Shown: positions 8,571-16,810, counted from the first letter of the stretch. The stretch: 64,000 nucleotides of DNA from Mycobacteroides immunogenum (GCF_001605725.1 NZ_CP011530.1:310001-374000); one strand, 5' to 3'. The notes: generated by a model not told the origin, from the letters alone. Numbers and translations: made by a program.

Positions 8571-9503
8571 ATGCGCAGGGCCGCACGAGTGCTCGCTGCC
8601 GTCATGGCGGCGTTTGTCTTCGGTGGCTGCGGCAGCGCCAATCCCCTGGGTGGAGGCCCGCTTTCGGGCGATCTGAACACCTTGATCGTCGGCTCGGCGG
8701 ACTTCCCCGAATCAAAGACCGTAGCCGAGCTGTATGCGCAGATATTGCAGACCAATGGCTTTCACATCACCAAGCAGCTGGGCATCGGTAGCCGGGAAAC
8801 CTACATCCCGGCGGTCAAGGACCATTCGATCGACCTCATCGCTGATTACACCGGAAACCTGCTGCGCTACTTCGATCCGGAAGCCACCGCTACCAAACCC
8901 GATGACGTTGAACTTGCGCTGCTGCGCAGGCTGGATGGCGACTTGGACATCTTGGCTCCGTCACCGGCATCGGATGCCGACACGTTGTGCGTCACCCGAG
9001 CGACAGCGGATAAGTGGAATCTGCGTTCCATCGGCGACCTCGCGGCGCACTCGCAGGAAGTGAAGGTCGGGGCGCCCTCGGAATTCCTGCATCGCAGCGT
9101 CGGTCTGGCCGGGCTGAAAGCCAATTACGGCTTGGACATCCCAGAGTCGCGGTTCGTAGCCATCAGTGACGGCGGCGGCCCGGCGACGGTCAGGGCGTTG
9201 GTGGACGGGACCATCACGGCGGCCAACATCTTCAGCACCTCGCCGGCGATCGCCGAGCATGACCTGGTGGTTTTGGCTGATCCCAAGTTCACCTTTCCGG
9301 CGGGCAATCTGGTGCCCTTGGTCAACGCGCAGAAGAAGTCCGAGAAATTGAAGAGGGTGCTCGACGCGCTGTCGGCGCGATTGACCACCCAGGACCTCAC
9401 CGGCCTCAACGCGGCGGTATCCGGCAACAATGGTGTCGACCCCAAGGAAGCGGCACAGAAATGGTTGACGGACAAGGGCTTCGACAAACCGATAGGTGTG
9501 TGA
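8571..9503 (+). CDS. proX: osmoprotectant ABC transporter substrate-binding lipoprotein
   Basis: 310 residues from the ATG at 8571; a TTG seven codons upstream (8550) is the alternative. The signal peptide ends in a lipobox FGGC. The mature protein has the OpuAC/ProX fold hallmarks: LIVGSADFPESKTVAELYAQIL, GSRETYIPAVKDHSIDLIADYTGNLL, and a C-terminal LNAAVSG. It would bind glycine betaine or choline-like compatible solutes outside the membrane. It is the first gene of a four-gene operon in the same order as M. tuberculosis proX-proV-proW-proZ, and overlaps the ATPase gene by eight bases. Confidence 0.9.
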   Translation: MRRAARVLAAVMAAFVFGGCGSANPLGGGPLSGDLNTLIVGSADFPESKTVAELYAQILQTNGFHITKQLGIGSRETYIPAVKDHSIDLIADYTGNLLRYFDPEATATKPDDVELALLRRLDGDLDILAPSPASDADTLCVTRATADKWNLRSIGDLAAHSQEVKVGAPSEFLHRSVGLAGLKANYGLDIPESRFVAISDGGGPATVRALVDGTITAANIFSTSPAIAEHDLVVLADPKFTFPAGNLVPLVNAQKKSEKLKRVLDALSARLTTQDLTGLNAAVSGNNGVDPKEAAQKWLTDKGFDKPIGV

Positions 9504-10614
9504 CCGCTTGATCACCTTCGAGAACGTCACCAAGCAATACCCCGACGGGACCACAGCGGTCGACGATCTCAACCTGCACGTGGACAAGGGATCGTTCACC
9601 GTGTTTGTGGGGCCGTCGGGATGCGGCAAGACCACCTCGATGCGGATGATCAACAGGATGACCGACGCCACCTCGGGTGTGCTGACCGTCGACGGAGCGG
9701 ATGTCCGGACGGTGGACCCAGTCAAACTGCGGTTGGGCATCGGGTATGTCATTCAGAACGCCGGTCTGATGCCGCACCAGCGCGTTATCGACAATGTGGC
9801 CACTGTGCCGGTGCTGCGCGGCGAATCCCGGCGCACGGCCCGGAAATCCGCGCTCGAGGTACTCGAGCGAGTGGGGCTCGATCCAAAACTGGCCACCCGG
9901 TATCCGGCGCAACTTTCCGGAGGCCAACAGCAGCGTGTGGGGGTGGCACGGGCGCTGGCCGCCGATCCGCCGATCCTGCTGATGGACGAACCCTTCAGCG
10001 CCGTGGACCCCAACGTGCGCGACGACCTACAGGCCGAGATGCAACGACTCCAGGCCGAGCTCAACAAGACCATCGTCTTCGTCACACACGATATCGACGA
10101 GGCCGTCAAACTGGGCGATAAGGTGGCGGTCTTCGGGCCCGGCGGTGTGCTGCAGCAATACGATGAGCCTGAACGTGTGTTATCCAATCCGGCAAGTGAT
10201 TTCGTGGCCGGATTCATCGGGCGCGACCGCGGCTATCGAGGCCTACAGTTTCATGAGGCGAGTGAGGTGCCGCTCTATGAGATCAGACAGGTACGTGAGC
10301 CGCAGATCGGTGATCTCACCATCGCGCCAGGTGACTGGGTACTTGTCTGTAATCCTGACGGCACTCCGTACGGGTGGATGGACGATGCCGGCGTGGCTGT
10401 CTACCGATCGGGAAAGTCTTTGTATGACAGTGTGATTGCGGGAGGCTCACTGTTCGCTCCGGACGGAACCCTGCGGCAGGCGCTCGACGCCGCGCTGTCC
10501 TCGCCGTGCGGACTGGGGGTGGCGGTCGATACCGACGGGCGCGTCCGCGGCGGCGTCCGTGGTGACGATGTGTTGATGGCACTGGACCGGCAGCGCCGCA
10601 ACGGACAGCGGTGA
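9496..10614 (+). CDS. proV: osmoprotectant ABC transporter ATP-binding protein
   Basis: 372 residues, GTG start at 9496 inside the end of proX. It has a Walker A GPSGCGKT, signature LSGGQQQRVGVARALA, Walker B ILLMDEPFS and switch histidine in VTHDIDEA. The C-terminal ~110 residues beyond the nucleotide-binding domain are in the position of the regulatory (CBS-like) tail of OpuCA/ProV proteins that senses ionic strength. It powers uptake through the two permeases encoded immediately downstream. Confidence 0.92.
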   Translation: MCDRLITFENVTKQYPDGTTAVDDLNLHVDKGSFTVFVGPSGCGKTTSMRMINRMTDATSGVLTVDGADVRTVDPVKLRLGIGYVIQNAGLMPHQRVIDNVATVPVLRGESRRTARKSALEVLERVGLDPKLATRYPAQLSGGQQQRVGVARALAADPPILLMDEPFSAVDPNVRDDLQAEMQRLQAELNKTIVFVTHDIDEAVKLGDKVAVFGPGGVLQQYDEPERVLSNPASDFVAGFIGRDRGYRGLQFHEASEVPLYEIRQVREPQIGDLTIAPGDWVLVCNPDGTPYGWMDDAGVAVYRSGKSLYDSVIAGGSLFAPDGTLRQALDAALSSPCGLGVAVDTDGRVRGGVRGDDVLMALDRQRRNGQR

Positions 10615-10615
10615 G

Positions 10616-11269
10616 ATGCGTTACCTCTTCACTCATCTCGGCGACGCGTGGCAGTTGTCGTTGATCCACCTGCGGCTGTCGCTGGTACCCATTCTTATCG
10701 GGCTGGTTATCGCAATCCCCGCGGGCGCATTGATTCATCGGCACCGCGTCGCGCGGCGGGTGACGACGGTGATCGCCAGCGTCGTGTTCACCATTCCCTC
10801 GCTGGCATTGTTCGTCGCGTTACCGTTGATCATTCCGACCCGGATACTCGATGAGGCCAACGTGATGGTGGCGCTCACGCTCTACACCACGGCGCTGCTC
10901 ATCCGCGCGGTGCCGGAGGCGCTGGATGCCATCGCCCCGCAGATCCGGGATGCGGCCACCGCGGTGGGATACCGGCCCCTGGCCCGCCTGGTCCGGGTCG
11001 AGTTGCCGCTGTCCGTCCCGGTATTGGTGGCAGGGTTGAGAGTGGTTGCCGTCACGAATATTTCGATGGTCTCGGTGGGTTCGGTGATCGGTATCGGTGG
11101 CCTGGGAACCTGGTTCACCGAGGGGTACCAGGCCAACAAGAGCAGCCAGATTATCGCGGGTATCGTCGCGATTTTTCTGCTGGCGGTCATGGTGGACTCA
11201 CTGCTGGTGATGCTGGGGCGCGCGGCCACGCCGTGGGCCAGGGCAACGAAGGCCGTTGGTGCCGCATGA
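10616..11269 (+). CDS. proW: osmoprotectant ABC transporter permease
   Basis: 217 residues with five to six hydrophobic helices and the binding-protein-dependent permease EAA loop region around EALDAIAPQIRDAATAVGYRPL. It starts at 10616, one base after the ATPase stop codon, and overlaps the second permease by four bases. Together with proZ it forms the transmembrane channel of the ProXVWZ importer. Confidence 0.9.
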   Translation: MRYLFTHLGDAWQLSLIHLRLSLVPILIGLVIAIPAGALIHRHRVARRVTTVIASVVFTIPSLALFVALPLIIPTRILDEANVMVALTLYTTALLIRAVPEALDAIAPQIRDAATAVGYRPLARLVRVELPLSVPVLVAGLRVVAVTNISMVSVGSVIGIGGLGTWFTEGYQANKSSQIIAGIVAIFLLAVMVDSLLVMLGRAATPWARATKAVGAA

Positions 11270-12018
11270 ATTTTCTTTCCGACGCGCTGAGCTACATAGG
11301 CACCGCTTCTCATTGGACAGGCACCAGCGGCCTGGGCGTGAGGATCGGCGAGCACCTGGAATACACCGCGATGGCGCTGCTGGCGGCGGTGGTGATCGCG
11401 GTGCCGCTGGGGTTGTTCATCGGGCATACCGGTCGTGGCACCTTCCTGGTGGTTAGCGCGGTGAACGCGCTGCGGGCCCTGCCGACGCTGGGCGTGCTGC
11501 TGTTGGGTGTGCTGCTGTGGGGGCTGGGCCTGGTGCCCCCTACGGTGGCGCTGCTGCTGTTGGGCGTGCCGCCGCTCCTGGCGGGCACCTACTCGGGCAT
11601 CGCGAATGTGGACCGCACCGTGGTGGAGGCGGCCCGGGCCATGGGGATGACGCAGCGCCAAGTGTTGTTCGGTGTCGAGGTGCCCAACGCGCTGCCGCTC
11701 ATTCTGTCCGGGCTGCGCACGGCGACCCTGCAGATCGTCGCGACCGCGACCGTGGCCGCTTACGCCAGTCTGGGCGGGCTCGGCCGGTATCTCATCGACG
11801 GCATCAAGGTCCGGCAGTTCCATCTGGCGCTGGTCGGCGCCATCATGGTGACCGCGCTGGCGCTGCTGCTCGACGCGGTGCTTGCTCTCGCGGTGTGGTT
11901 GTCGGTCCCGGGCACCGGACGGCTGCGCCCGGTGCCCGTCCTGCCGGATCGCGAAGGACACGTTCGGTACCCGGATGGCGGCGTGTCCGCGGGCGCAACG
12001 CCGCGCTCGCCGGGTTAG
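11266..12018 (+). CDS. proZ: osmoprotectant ABC transporter permease
   Basis: 250 residues from the ATG at 11266, which overlaps the stop of proW (ATGA); an in-frame start at 11233 inside proW is less likely. Six hydrophobic segments are visible, and the EAA-type cytoplasmic loop reads TVVEAARAMGMTQRQVLFGVEVPNALPL. It is the second permease subunit and the last gene of the operon. Its C-terminal ~35 residues are hydrophilic. Confidence 0.9.
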   Translation: MNFLSDALSYIGTASHWTGTSGLGVRIGEHLEYTAMALLAAVVIAVPLGLFIGHTGRGTFLVVSAVNALRALPTLGVLLLGVLLWGLGLVPPTVALLLLGVPPLLAGTYSGIANVDRTVVEAARAMGMTQRQVLFGVEVPNALPLILSGLRTATLQIVATATVAAYASLGGLGRYLIDGIKVRQFHLALVGAIMVTALALLLDAVLALAVWLSVPGTGRLRPVPVLPDREGHVRYPDGGVSAGATPRSPG

Positions 12019-12075
12019 CCCGGCCGCTAGGGGCTCAAGAGGAAGCCAATTTGCGCGGTCGCCTACGGTAGACGG

Positions 12076-12654
12076 GTGAATACCCCCGAGGCGACTGGGC
12101 CTGCCGTGCTGACCTGGCGCGCCCACGACGCGTCGCGCATGGAATCCACCAGGGTCCAACTATCGGGCCGCCGTATCCGTGCGCATGGCCGTTTTGTAGC
12201 CGGCGCGTCCGACGCCCACCCCGCGTTCAGCGCCTCATATGACCTGGTGACCGATGAAACCGGCTCCACCAATCGGCTGTCGTTGTCCACCACAGTTGCC
12301 GAGCGGGAACGCCAGCTGTCGATCGCCCGGGACGAAGAGGGCATGTGGACCGTGCAGAACCATGAGGGCGCCACCCGCTCCGCGTTCGACGGCGCGCTCG
12401 ACGTCGATGTGGTGTTCAGCCCCTTCTTCAACGCGCTGCCGATCCGTCGCACCGGTCTCTACCAGCAGGAAGGCAGCGCGGTGCTGCCTGTGGTCTACGT
12501 GACCCTGCCGGATCTGGGGGTCAGCCCCGCCACCATCAGCTACCGCAACGACGGCACCGGCATCAAGGTTGTCTCGCCGGTGGCGGACACCACCGTCACT
12601 GTCGACGACGAAGGCTTTCTGCTGGAGTACCCCGGACTGGCCGTCCGGATCTAG
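12076..12654 (+). CDS. putative glycolipid-binding protein (DUF1089-like)
   Basis: 192 residues, GTG start at 12076. It begins [19 protein letters not shown] and contains [47 protein letters not shown] and a C-terminal [20 protein letters not shown]. These segments match the putative glycolipid-binding (DUF1089) family of cytosolic beta-barrel-like proteins. No catalytic motif is evident. It follows the proXVWZ operon by 57 bases and converges with tyrA, overlapping it by four bases. Confidence 0.78.
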   Translation: MNTPEATGPAVLTWRAHDASRMESTRVQLSGRRIRAHGRFVAGASDAHPAFSASYDLVTDETGSTNRLSLSTTVAERERQLSIARDEEGMWTVQNHEGATRSAFDGALDVDVVFSPFFNALPIRRTGLYQQEGSAVLPVVYVTLPDLGVSPATISYRNDGTGIKVVSPVADTTVTVDDEGFLLEYPGLAVRI

Positions 12655-13610
12655 GGCACCTGCCGCAGCACGCCGCCGGCCCGGCCGGCTTCGGCCAGCC
12701 GCTCGCGCCAGTTGGCGTCGTGCCGGCTGATGCCGCTGATATCGAACCGTTCGTGCGCCTCATAGCGCTGGCGCGCGGCATGGCCGGCCTCGACGAGTAG
12801 CTCCACCGAGTTCTCGGCGTTCAGGGTGTTCCAGGTGGCTGCCAGCAGCGCCATGGCCTCTTCCAGGGCGGGGAGGACGCCATGGGGGTTGGATTCGCAC
12901 ATCGCGCGCACCAGCGACGGATCGGTGGCGGCCACCCGGGTGCCGTCCCGGAATGAGCCGGCGGCCAGGGAGTAGGCCAGTGGTACTCCGTCGGCGGTCA
13001 CCGCGAGCGCCTCAGCGAGAAGATGTGGCAGGTGCGAGATGGCCGCCGCCGCCGAATCGTGTTCATCCGAACGCGCCGGAACCACCACGGACCCGCAATC
13101 CAGGGCCAGTTGGGTCACCTGGGCGAAGACCTGCGGATCCACACCGTCATCGACGCTGACCACCCAGGTGGCGCCGCGGAAGAGCTGGGCGTCCCCGGCG
13201 CTCCAGCCGGATTCGGTGGTTCCTGCCATGGGATGGCCGCCGACGAATTTGTGCGCCAAGCCGTGTTCGGACACCTCTTGCAGGACAGCTGATTTCACAC
13301 TGGTGACGTCGGTGAGTGGGCACTCGGGAGCCAGCTCCGCGATGCGGGTGAGCAGCGGGGCCAAAGCCGGAACCGGTACTGCGAGCACGATCAGAGCCTG
13401 GGCGTTGCGGGCCCGCCGCAGGGCCAGGTCCAGGTCGGCGGTGGCGTCGTACCCGGAGGCCCGTGCGGCGTCGGCGCCCTCGGCGGAGCGGTTGTATCCC
13501 CAGACGTGACGGCCGGCGGCGGTGGCCGCGCGCATGAGCGAGCCGCCGATGAGCCCGAGGCCAAGTACGCAGATCGGGGGGCGTTGGTGGTCGTGTTCGG
13601 CGACGTTCAC
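12651..13610 (-). CDS. tyrA: prephenate dehydrogenase
   Basis: 319 residues. The N-terminal Rossmann domain has [20 protein letters not shown] (GxGxxG). [17 protein letters not shown] contains the catalytic His and the GHPMAG signature of TyrA proteins that oxidatively decarboxylate prephenate to 4-hydroxyphenylpyruvate in tyrosine synthesis. A C-terminal helical dimerisation domain follows. The position next to proXVWZ and tadA matches the order known around Rv3754 in M. tuberculosis. Confidence 0.92.
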   Translation of the reverse strand: MNVAEHDHQRPPICVLGLGLIGGSLMRAATAAGRHVWGYNRSAEGADAARASGYDATADLDLALRRARNAQALIVLAVPVPALAPLLTRIAELAPECPLTDVTSVKSAVLQEVSEHGLAHKFVGGHPMAGTTESGWSAGDAQLFRGATWVVSVDDGVDPQVFAQVTQLALDCGSVVVPARSDEHDSAAAAISHLPHLLAEALAVTADGVPLAYSLAAGSFRDGTRVAATDPSLVRAMCESNPHGVLPALEEAMALLAATWNTLNAENSVELLVEAGHAARQRYEAHERFDISGISRHDANWRERLAEAGRAGGVLRQVP

Positions 13611-13681
13611 CTCATCAGGTTGGCATACGTGACCAAATGGGTTGTGGTCACAACACGGGGTGTGGCATTACCGTATTGCCC

Positions 13682-14212
13682 ATGGACGCACAGCGCGCAA
13701 AGGCCGCAGGGCCCAGTGCCGAGAGCCTGGAGGGCTTCGGTGTGGCCGTCGTGCGTGAGGAAGGTCGTTGGCGGGTCACCTCGCTGAAGGCCGGGGCGCT
13801 CACGGATTTGGCGGCGGCCGAGACCGAGCTGCGTGAATTGCGCAGCGCCGGTGCGGTCTTCGGCCTGCTGGATGTTGACGAGGAATTCTTCATCATCATC
13901 AGGCCTGCGCCGTCGGGGACTCATCTGCTGATTTCCGACGCCACGGCCGCCATCGACTATGACATCGCCGTCGAGGTTCTTGACAGGCTGAATGTTCCTG
14001 TCCCGGAGCTCGATCCTGATGAGCTCGACGAGGTTGATCCGTGGGAAGAAGGCGATCTGGGCCTGCTTTCCGATATAGGTCTGCCCGAGCCGGTGCTCAG
14101 CGTCATCCTCAGTGAGACCGATCTCTACCCCGACGAGCAGCTCGGCATGATCGCCGCCCGCATGGGTTTCGCCGATGAGTTCGGTGCGGTGCTCGACAAG
14201 CTGGATCGGTGA
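13682..14212 (+). CDS. tRNA adenosine deaminase-associated protein
   Basis: 176 residues from the ATG at 13682 (MDAQRAKAAGPSAESLEGFGVAVVREEGRW); the upstream in-frame start at 13637 adds a non-family stretch. It is acidic, especially at LDPDELDEVDPWEEGDLGLL. The family is found next to tadA in actinobacteria and is named for this linkage; the biochemical role is not established. The stop overlaps the GTG start of tadA by four bases, giving tight translational coupling. Confidence 0.85.
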   Translation: MDAQRAKAAGPSAESLEGFGVAVVREEGRWRVTSLKAGALTDLAAAETELRELRSAGAVFGLLDVDEEFFIIIRPAPSGTHLLISDATAAIDYDIAVEVLDRLNVPVPELDPDELDEVDPWEEGDLGLLSDIGLPEPVLSVILSETDLYPDEQLGMIAARMGFADEFGAVLDKLDR

Positions 14213-14667
14213 CATTTCCCGACGATGAGGCGCTGATTCGCGCCGCGCTGACGGCCGCCCGCGCGGCGGGTGCCGACGACGTGCCGATTGGCGCGGTGAT
14301 CTATGCCGCCGACGGAACCGAATTGGCGCGCGCCGCCAATGCACGTGAGCGCCTTGGCGATCCGACGGCCCATGCGGAGGTGCTGGCGTTGCGGGAGGCT
14401 GCCGCCAAGCATGGTGACGGTTGGCGATTGGAGGGGGCGACCCTGGCGGTGACCGTGGAGCCGTGCACCATGTGCGCGGGGGCTCTGGTTCTCGCGAGAG
14501 TGCACCGGGTGGTGTTCGGGGCGTGGGAGCCCAAAACCGGGGCTGTGGGATCGCTGTGGGATGTGGTGCGGGATCGCCGTCAGGCCCATCGCCCCGAAGT
14601 GCGAGGCGGTGTGCTGGAGCACGAGTGCGCGGCACTGCTGGAACAGTTCTTCGCCGCGAAAAGATAA
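14209..14667 (+). CDS. tadA: tRNA-specific adenosine-34 deaminase
   Basis: 152 residues, GTG start at 14209. Zinc-dependent cytidine/deoxycytidylate deaminase fold: the HAE motif (PTAHAEVLALREAA) and PCxxC motif (VEPCTMCAGALVLARV) supply the zinc ligands and proton-shuttling Glu. It converts A34 of tRNA-Arg(ACG) to inosine. It is coupled to the upstream associated protein. Confidence 0.92.
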   Translation: MTFPDDEALIRAALTAARAAGADDVPIGAVIYAADGTELARAANARERLGDPTAHAEVLALREAAAKHGDGWRLEGATLAVTVEPCTMCAGALVLARVHRVVFGAWEPKTGAVGSLWDVVRDRRQAHRPEVRGGVLEHECAALLEQFFAAKR

Positions 14668-14729
14668 GTGGCCCGCCCGGCGCGATCAGGGGTCGGGTCT
14701 CGCGCCGGACGGGCCGTATTTAGGGAGTC

Positions 14730-15017
14730 CTAGCGGTGCCAGTCGTTGCCGCGGTCGGGTCCACGATCAGGTCCATGGTCATCGCGATGATCATCGGGTC
14801 GCCAGTCGCGGCCATGGTCGTCGCCATCGCGGTCGCGGTGGAAGTCGTCGTGGCATTCGCCTCCTTCCCAGTTGAAACCCCAGATCGGGTTCCAGAACTC
14901 ACCGGGACACCAGTGGTAGTTAGGGGCCGGTGCTGGCGCGGCGTTGGCAGTGGCGGCCAACCCGAGTCCACCTGCGGCGATGGCAGCGGATGCGGCAATT
15001 CCAACGAGTATTTTCAC
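14730..15017 (-). CDS. small exported Asp/His-rich protein (tandem copy A)
   Basis: 95 residues. A signal peptide (MKILVGIAASAAIAAGGLGL, cleavage near ANAAP) precedes a conserved core YHWCPGEFWNPIWGFNWEGGECHDD with two cysteines. The tail is very rich in Asp, His and Arg (repeated RDRDGDDHG-like units), a composition that could bind divalent metals. It is a clear paralogue of the protein at 15208-15504: the signal peptide and Cys/Trp core are almost identical. Function is unknown. Confidence 0.8.
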   Translation of the reverse strand: MKILVGIAASAAIAAGGLGLAATANAAPAPAPNYHWCPGEFWNPIWGFNWEGGECHDDFHRDRDGDDHGRDWRPDDHRDDHGPDRGPDRGNDWHR

Positions 15018-15145
15018 GGCATCAGCAAAGCATTGTTAACTGGCAATACGTGCCCTCTATTCGTACAAAATGCTGTAAATACGCTGTTATTCATGCAGTT
15101 TCGCGCATGAAACAGATCTCGTCGACAACGAGTCGGTCTCAAATA

Positions 15146-15194
15146 GCAAACAATCCCACACGCCGGGGGTGTTCCGGCGGGCGGGATTGTTTGC
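15146..15194 (-). terminator. strong inverted repeat, likely terminator
   Basis: The arms GCAAACAATCCC (15146-15157) and GGGATTGTTTGC (15183-15194) are perfectly complementary, with further GC pairing inside. The hairpin lies 14 bases past the stop of the gene at 15208-15504. It has no strong T-tract, so it may be an I-shaped mycobacterial terminator separating the two paralogues. Confidence 0.65.
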
Positions 15195-15207
15195 GAGCTA
15201 GATGTGG

Positions 15208-15504
15208 TTACGGCCTCCAGTCGCGACCGTGATCATGCCAATCGCCACGATCGTGGTCGTGCCAGTCGCCGCGGTCGTCACCACGCCAGTCGCGGTCATG
15301 CCGGTCGCCGTCGCGATCGCGGTGCCAGTCGTCGTGGCACTCTCCGAATTCCCAGTTGAATCCCCAGATGGGATTCCAGAACTCGCCCGGGCACCAGTGG
15401 TACGTGGGAGCGGGTATGGCGGGTGCCGCGTTGGCGGTGGCCGCGAGGCCAAGTCCGCCGGCCGCGATGGCTGCCGAGGCAGCGATGCCTACGAGGATTC
15501 TCAT
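15208..15504 (-). CDS. small exported Asp/His-rich protein (tandem copy B)
   Basis: 98 residues, a paralogue of the protein at 14730-15017. It has the same signal peptide pattern (MRILVGIAASAAIAAGGLGL), an APTYHWCPGEFWNPIWGFNW core with two Cys, and a tail of HDRDWRGDD and HDHDRGDWHDHGR units. It is predicted to be secreted or wall-associated, with a possibly metal-binding tail. Separate hairpins and spacing suggest the two copies arose by tandem duplication and can be transcribed independently. Confidence 0.8.
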   Translation of the reverse strand: MRILVGIAASAAIAAGGLGLAATANAAPAIPAPTYHWCPGEFWNPIWGFNWEFGECHDDWHRDRDGDRHDRDWRGDDRGDWHDHDRGDWHDHGRDWRP

Positions 15505-15507
15505 TGG

Positions 15508-15708
15508 TCAGGGCCTTCCCATCGTGATTGAGTCGATCTCCTTCGTGCCGATGCCGTTGTGGCATTGCTGCCGCACGCCGTCCGCCCGCCCCGACGAGGC
15601 GGCCGCCGTGATGTCAACGAGAACCTGCACAAGCAAGATGGAAAGCCACATTCCTGAGAGCCGCGCCGCTGTTTTCGTAGAGCACGCTGGGAGTTTTCTG
15701 TCAGCCAT
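15508..15708 (-). CDS. possible small membrane/exported protein
   Basis: A 66-codon frame (MADRKLPACSTKTAARLSGM, then WLSILLVQVLVDITAAASSG) ends three bases before the start of copy B at 15504. It has one hydrophobic segment of about 17 residues that could be a signal anchor. No family is recognised and coding potential is uncertain. The rest of the 15505-15857 gap, between here and the tRNA, shows no other gene. Confidence 0.3.
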   Translation of the reverse strand: MADRKLPACSTKTAARLSGMWLSILLVQVLVDITAAASSGRADGVRQQCHNGIGTKEIDSITMGRP

Positions 15709-15857
15709 GCGTTCTCATGCATATGGGGGGTGTGTTGCTAACACTGCCGGTCCCGGGTGCGATAAAGCACTTTCATCTGCGGTCACGCGCGGGCGGCGGC
15801 GGATAGCCGGATCAACCGATTGGGGGATAGGGCCTTGCTGCCTGTAGTCTTCTCGGC

Positions 15858-15945
15858 GGTGGCGTGTCCGAGCGGCCTAAGGAGCACGCCTCGAAAGCGT
15901 GTGACGGGTAACCCCCGTCCGAGGGTTCAAATCCCTCCGCCACCG
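15858..15945 (+). tRNA. tRNA-Ser (anticodon CGA)
   Basis: The acceptor arm GGTGGCG pairs with CGCCACC, with discriminator G at 15945. The anticodon loop CTCGAAA is closed by CACGC/GCGTG and reads CGA at 15892-15894. A long variable arm (class II tRNA) and the T-arm GAGGGTTCAAATCCCTC are present. After the discriminator the sequence is CAGG, not CCA, because element 1 has replaced the original 3' flank. The duplicated copy at 37181-37237 is followed by CA, showing that the uninterrupted gene encoded CCA. Confidence 0.95.
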
Positions 15946-15946
15946 C
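15890..15946 (+). repeat. attL core of element 1
   Basis: 57 bases identical to 37181-37237, running from the anticodon loop (CTCGAAAGCG) to the first base after the discriminator. The copy here is part of the intact tRNA. Sequence outside the core differs on both sides, which defines the attachment core. Confidence 0.93.
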
Positions 15947-15950
15947 AGGT

Positions 15951-15987
15951 CAGGGGCGGTTTTCGAGAGATTCGAGAGCCGCCCCTG
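15951..15987 (+). terminator. element-borne terminator behind the tRNA
   Basis: The arms CAGGGGCGG (15951-15959) and CCGCCCCTG (15979-15987) form a perfect 9-bp stem just after the tRNA. The tRNA's own terminator was moved to 37240 by the insertion, so this hairpin may replace it. A second 12-bp inverted repeat (16002-16013 with 16032-16043) follows. Confidence 0.6.
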
Positions 15988-16060
15988 AAACATCAATCCC
16001 CCCAATTCCCCACATCAGGTGCCAGAATGACGTGGGGAATTGGTGCAGAGTTACCGCAGA

Positions 16061-16094
16061 AAGAAGCCCCCGTGGACATCCACGAGGGCTTCTT
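16061..16094. terminator. hairpin terminator at the end of the leftward operon
   Basis: AAGAAGCCC (16061-16069) pairs with GGGCTTCTT (16086-16094), with CGTGG/CCACG pairing inside. It lies 17 bases downstream of the last small gene of the element 1 leftward operon and probably ends that transcript. Confidence 0.65.
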
Positions 16095-16110
16095 GGGTTC
16101 CAGCCTTTCG

Positions 16111-16203
16111 TCACTGCTCAACGCGCTCGTACTCGACTCCCAGCTCGTCCAGCACGGCCCACGCAGGGTGCGCCTCGCAGCCACATTGGTTTTCCACCGC
16201 CAT
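16111..16203 (-). CDS. 30-residue peptide with strong ribosome-binding site
   Basis: The sequence reads MAVENQCGCEAHPAWAVLDE followed by ten more residues ending VEQ. The start is preceded by AAGGAGGTG directly before ATG, one of the best Shine-Dalgarno sequences in the window although very close to the start. It lies 14 bases after the stop of the gene at 16218 and just before the hairpin at 16061-16094, as expected for the last gene of the operon. It has a CxC pair and an acidic helix-like second half. No family is known; it may also be a translated leader or remnant. Confidence 0.5.
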   Translation of the reverse strand: MAVENQCGCEAHPAWAVLDELGVEYERVEQ

Positions 16204-16217
16204 CACCTCCTTCCTCA

Positions 16218-16541
16218 TCAGATGACTCTCGTCTCCCCGTGCGGCTCACCCTTGACCTGAATCTCGGGGGAATCCCAGCCACCGAACCGTCCCGCGTTCT
16301 CGGAGTCCTGATCCCCCAGCGCCTCAGCACCAGCAGCTCCCACATCCCCCACCCGAGCCAGCTCCCCCAGCGTCTTCCGAGTCTCCGCCAACGCGGCTTC
16401 CAGAATCGACGCATGGCCCGCTCTCATGCCCACCGACGACACCGTGGGCAAGGCGCTCACCGCCTCCCGCGCCGACTGCGCGACTCCACGATGGAGCTGA
16501 ACTACAGGGTCACCGCTCGTTGCGACTGTTCCTGACATCAC
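16218..16541 (-). CDS. small helical protein of the transfer operon
   Basis: 107 residues from the ATG at 16541, which is preceded by GAGAGGAAAGAAG and overlaps the upstream stop. Residues 42-59 (HASILEAALAETRKTLGE) align with residues 16-33 of the neighbouring 90-residue protein, sharing HAxILExxLAxxRxxLxE. The rest is Ala/Gly-rich and acidic. No signal peptide or known domain is seen. The two proteins may be paralogous helical partners, for example heterodimeric adaptors for the ESX-associated protein upstream (speculative). Confidence 0.65.
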   Translation of the reverse strand: MMSGTVATSGDPVVQLHRGVAQSAREAVSALPTVSSVGMRAGHASILEAALAETRKTLGELARVGDVGAAGAEALGDQDSENAGRFGGWDSPEIQVKGEPHGETRVI

Positions 16542-16810
16542 TTCTTTCCTCTCTTGAGATTGGGACTGACCCAGCTCGTCACCACGTCGGCCTCCCACGG
16601 GGATCCCGCCCGCTGGCCCTCGGATGACCCGTTACCCGCCGCCTCCTTCGTCGGACGGCGGTCGGCCCCATCGACCAGCGGGTCGGGGCTATCGAGTGGC
16701 CCCTGTTGCGCCTCGGCCAACAGGGCTCGGGCATGGGCCAGACTGTGCTCCAGGATGTCCGCGTGGTCGGGGTGGAGCCCCTCGGTCTTCAAATCGGGAA
16801 TCGTCTTCAT
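16538..16810 (-). CDS. small helical protein of the transfer operon
   Basis: 90 residues (MKTIPDLKTEGLHPDHADILEHSLAHARALL then a polar tail). Residues 16-33 share the HAxILExxLAxxRxxLxE pattern with the 107-residue protein downstream, whose start overlaps this stop (ATGA). GGAGATAGAAG precedes the ATG, a good ribosome-binding site. It lies just downstream of the large ESX-associated gene (12-bp gap). Function is unknown. Confidence 0.68.
   Translation of the reverse strand: MKTIPDLKTEGLHPDHADILEHSLAHARALLAEAQQGPLDSPDPLVDGADRRPTKEAAGNGSSEGQRAGSPWEADVVTSWVSPNLKRGKK

Noticed and set aside
10882-12159. 425-codon leftward frame over proW and proZ
   Set aside because: Gln/His/Arg-rich shadow of two recognisable permease genes.
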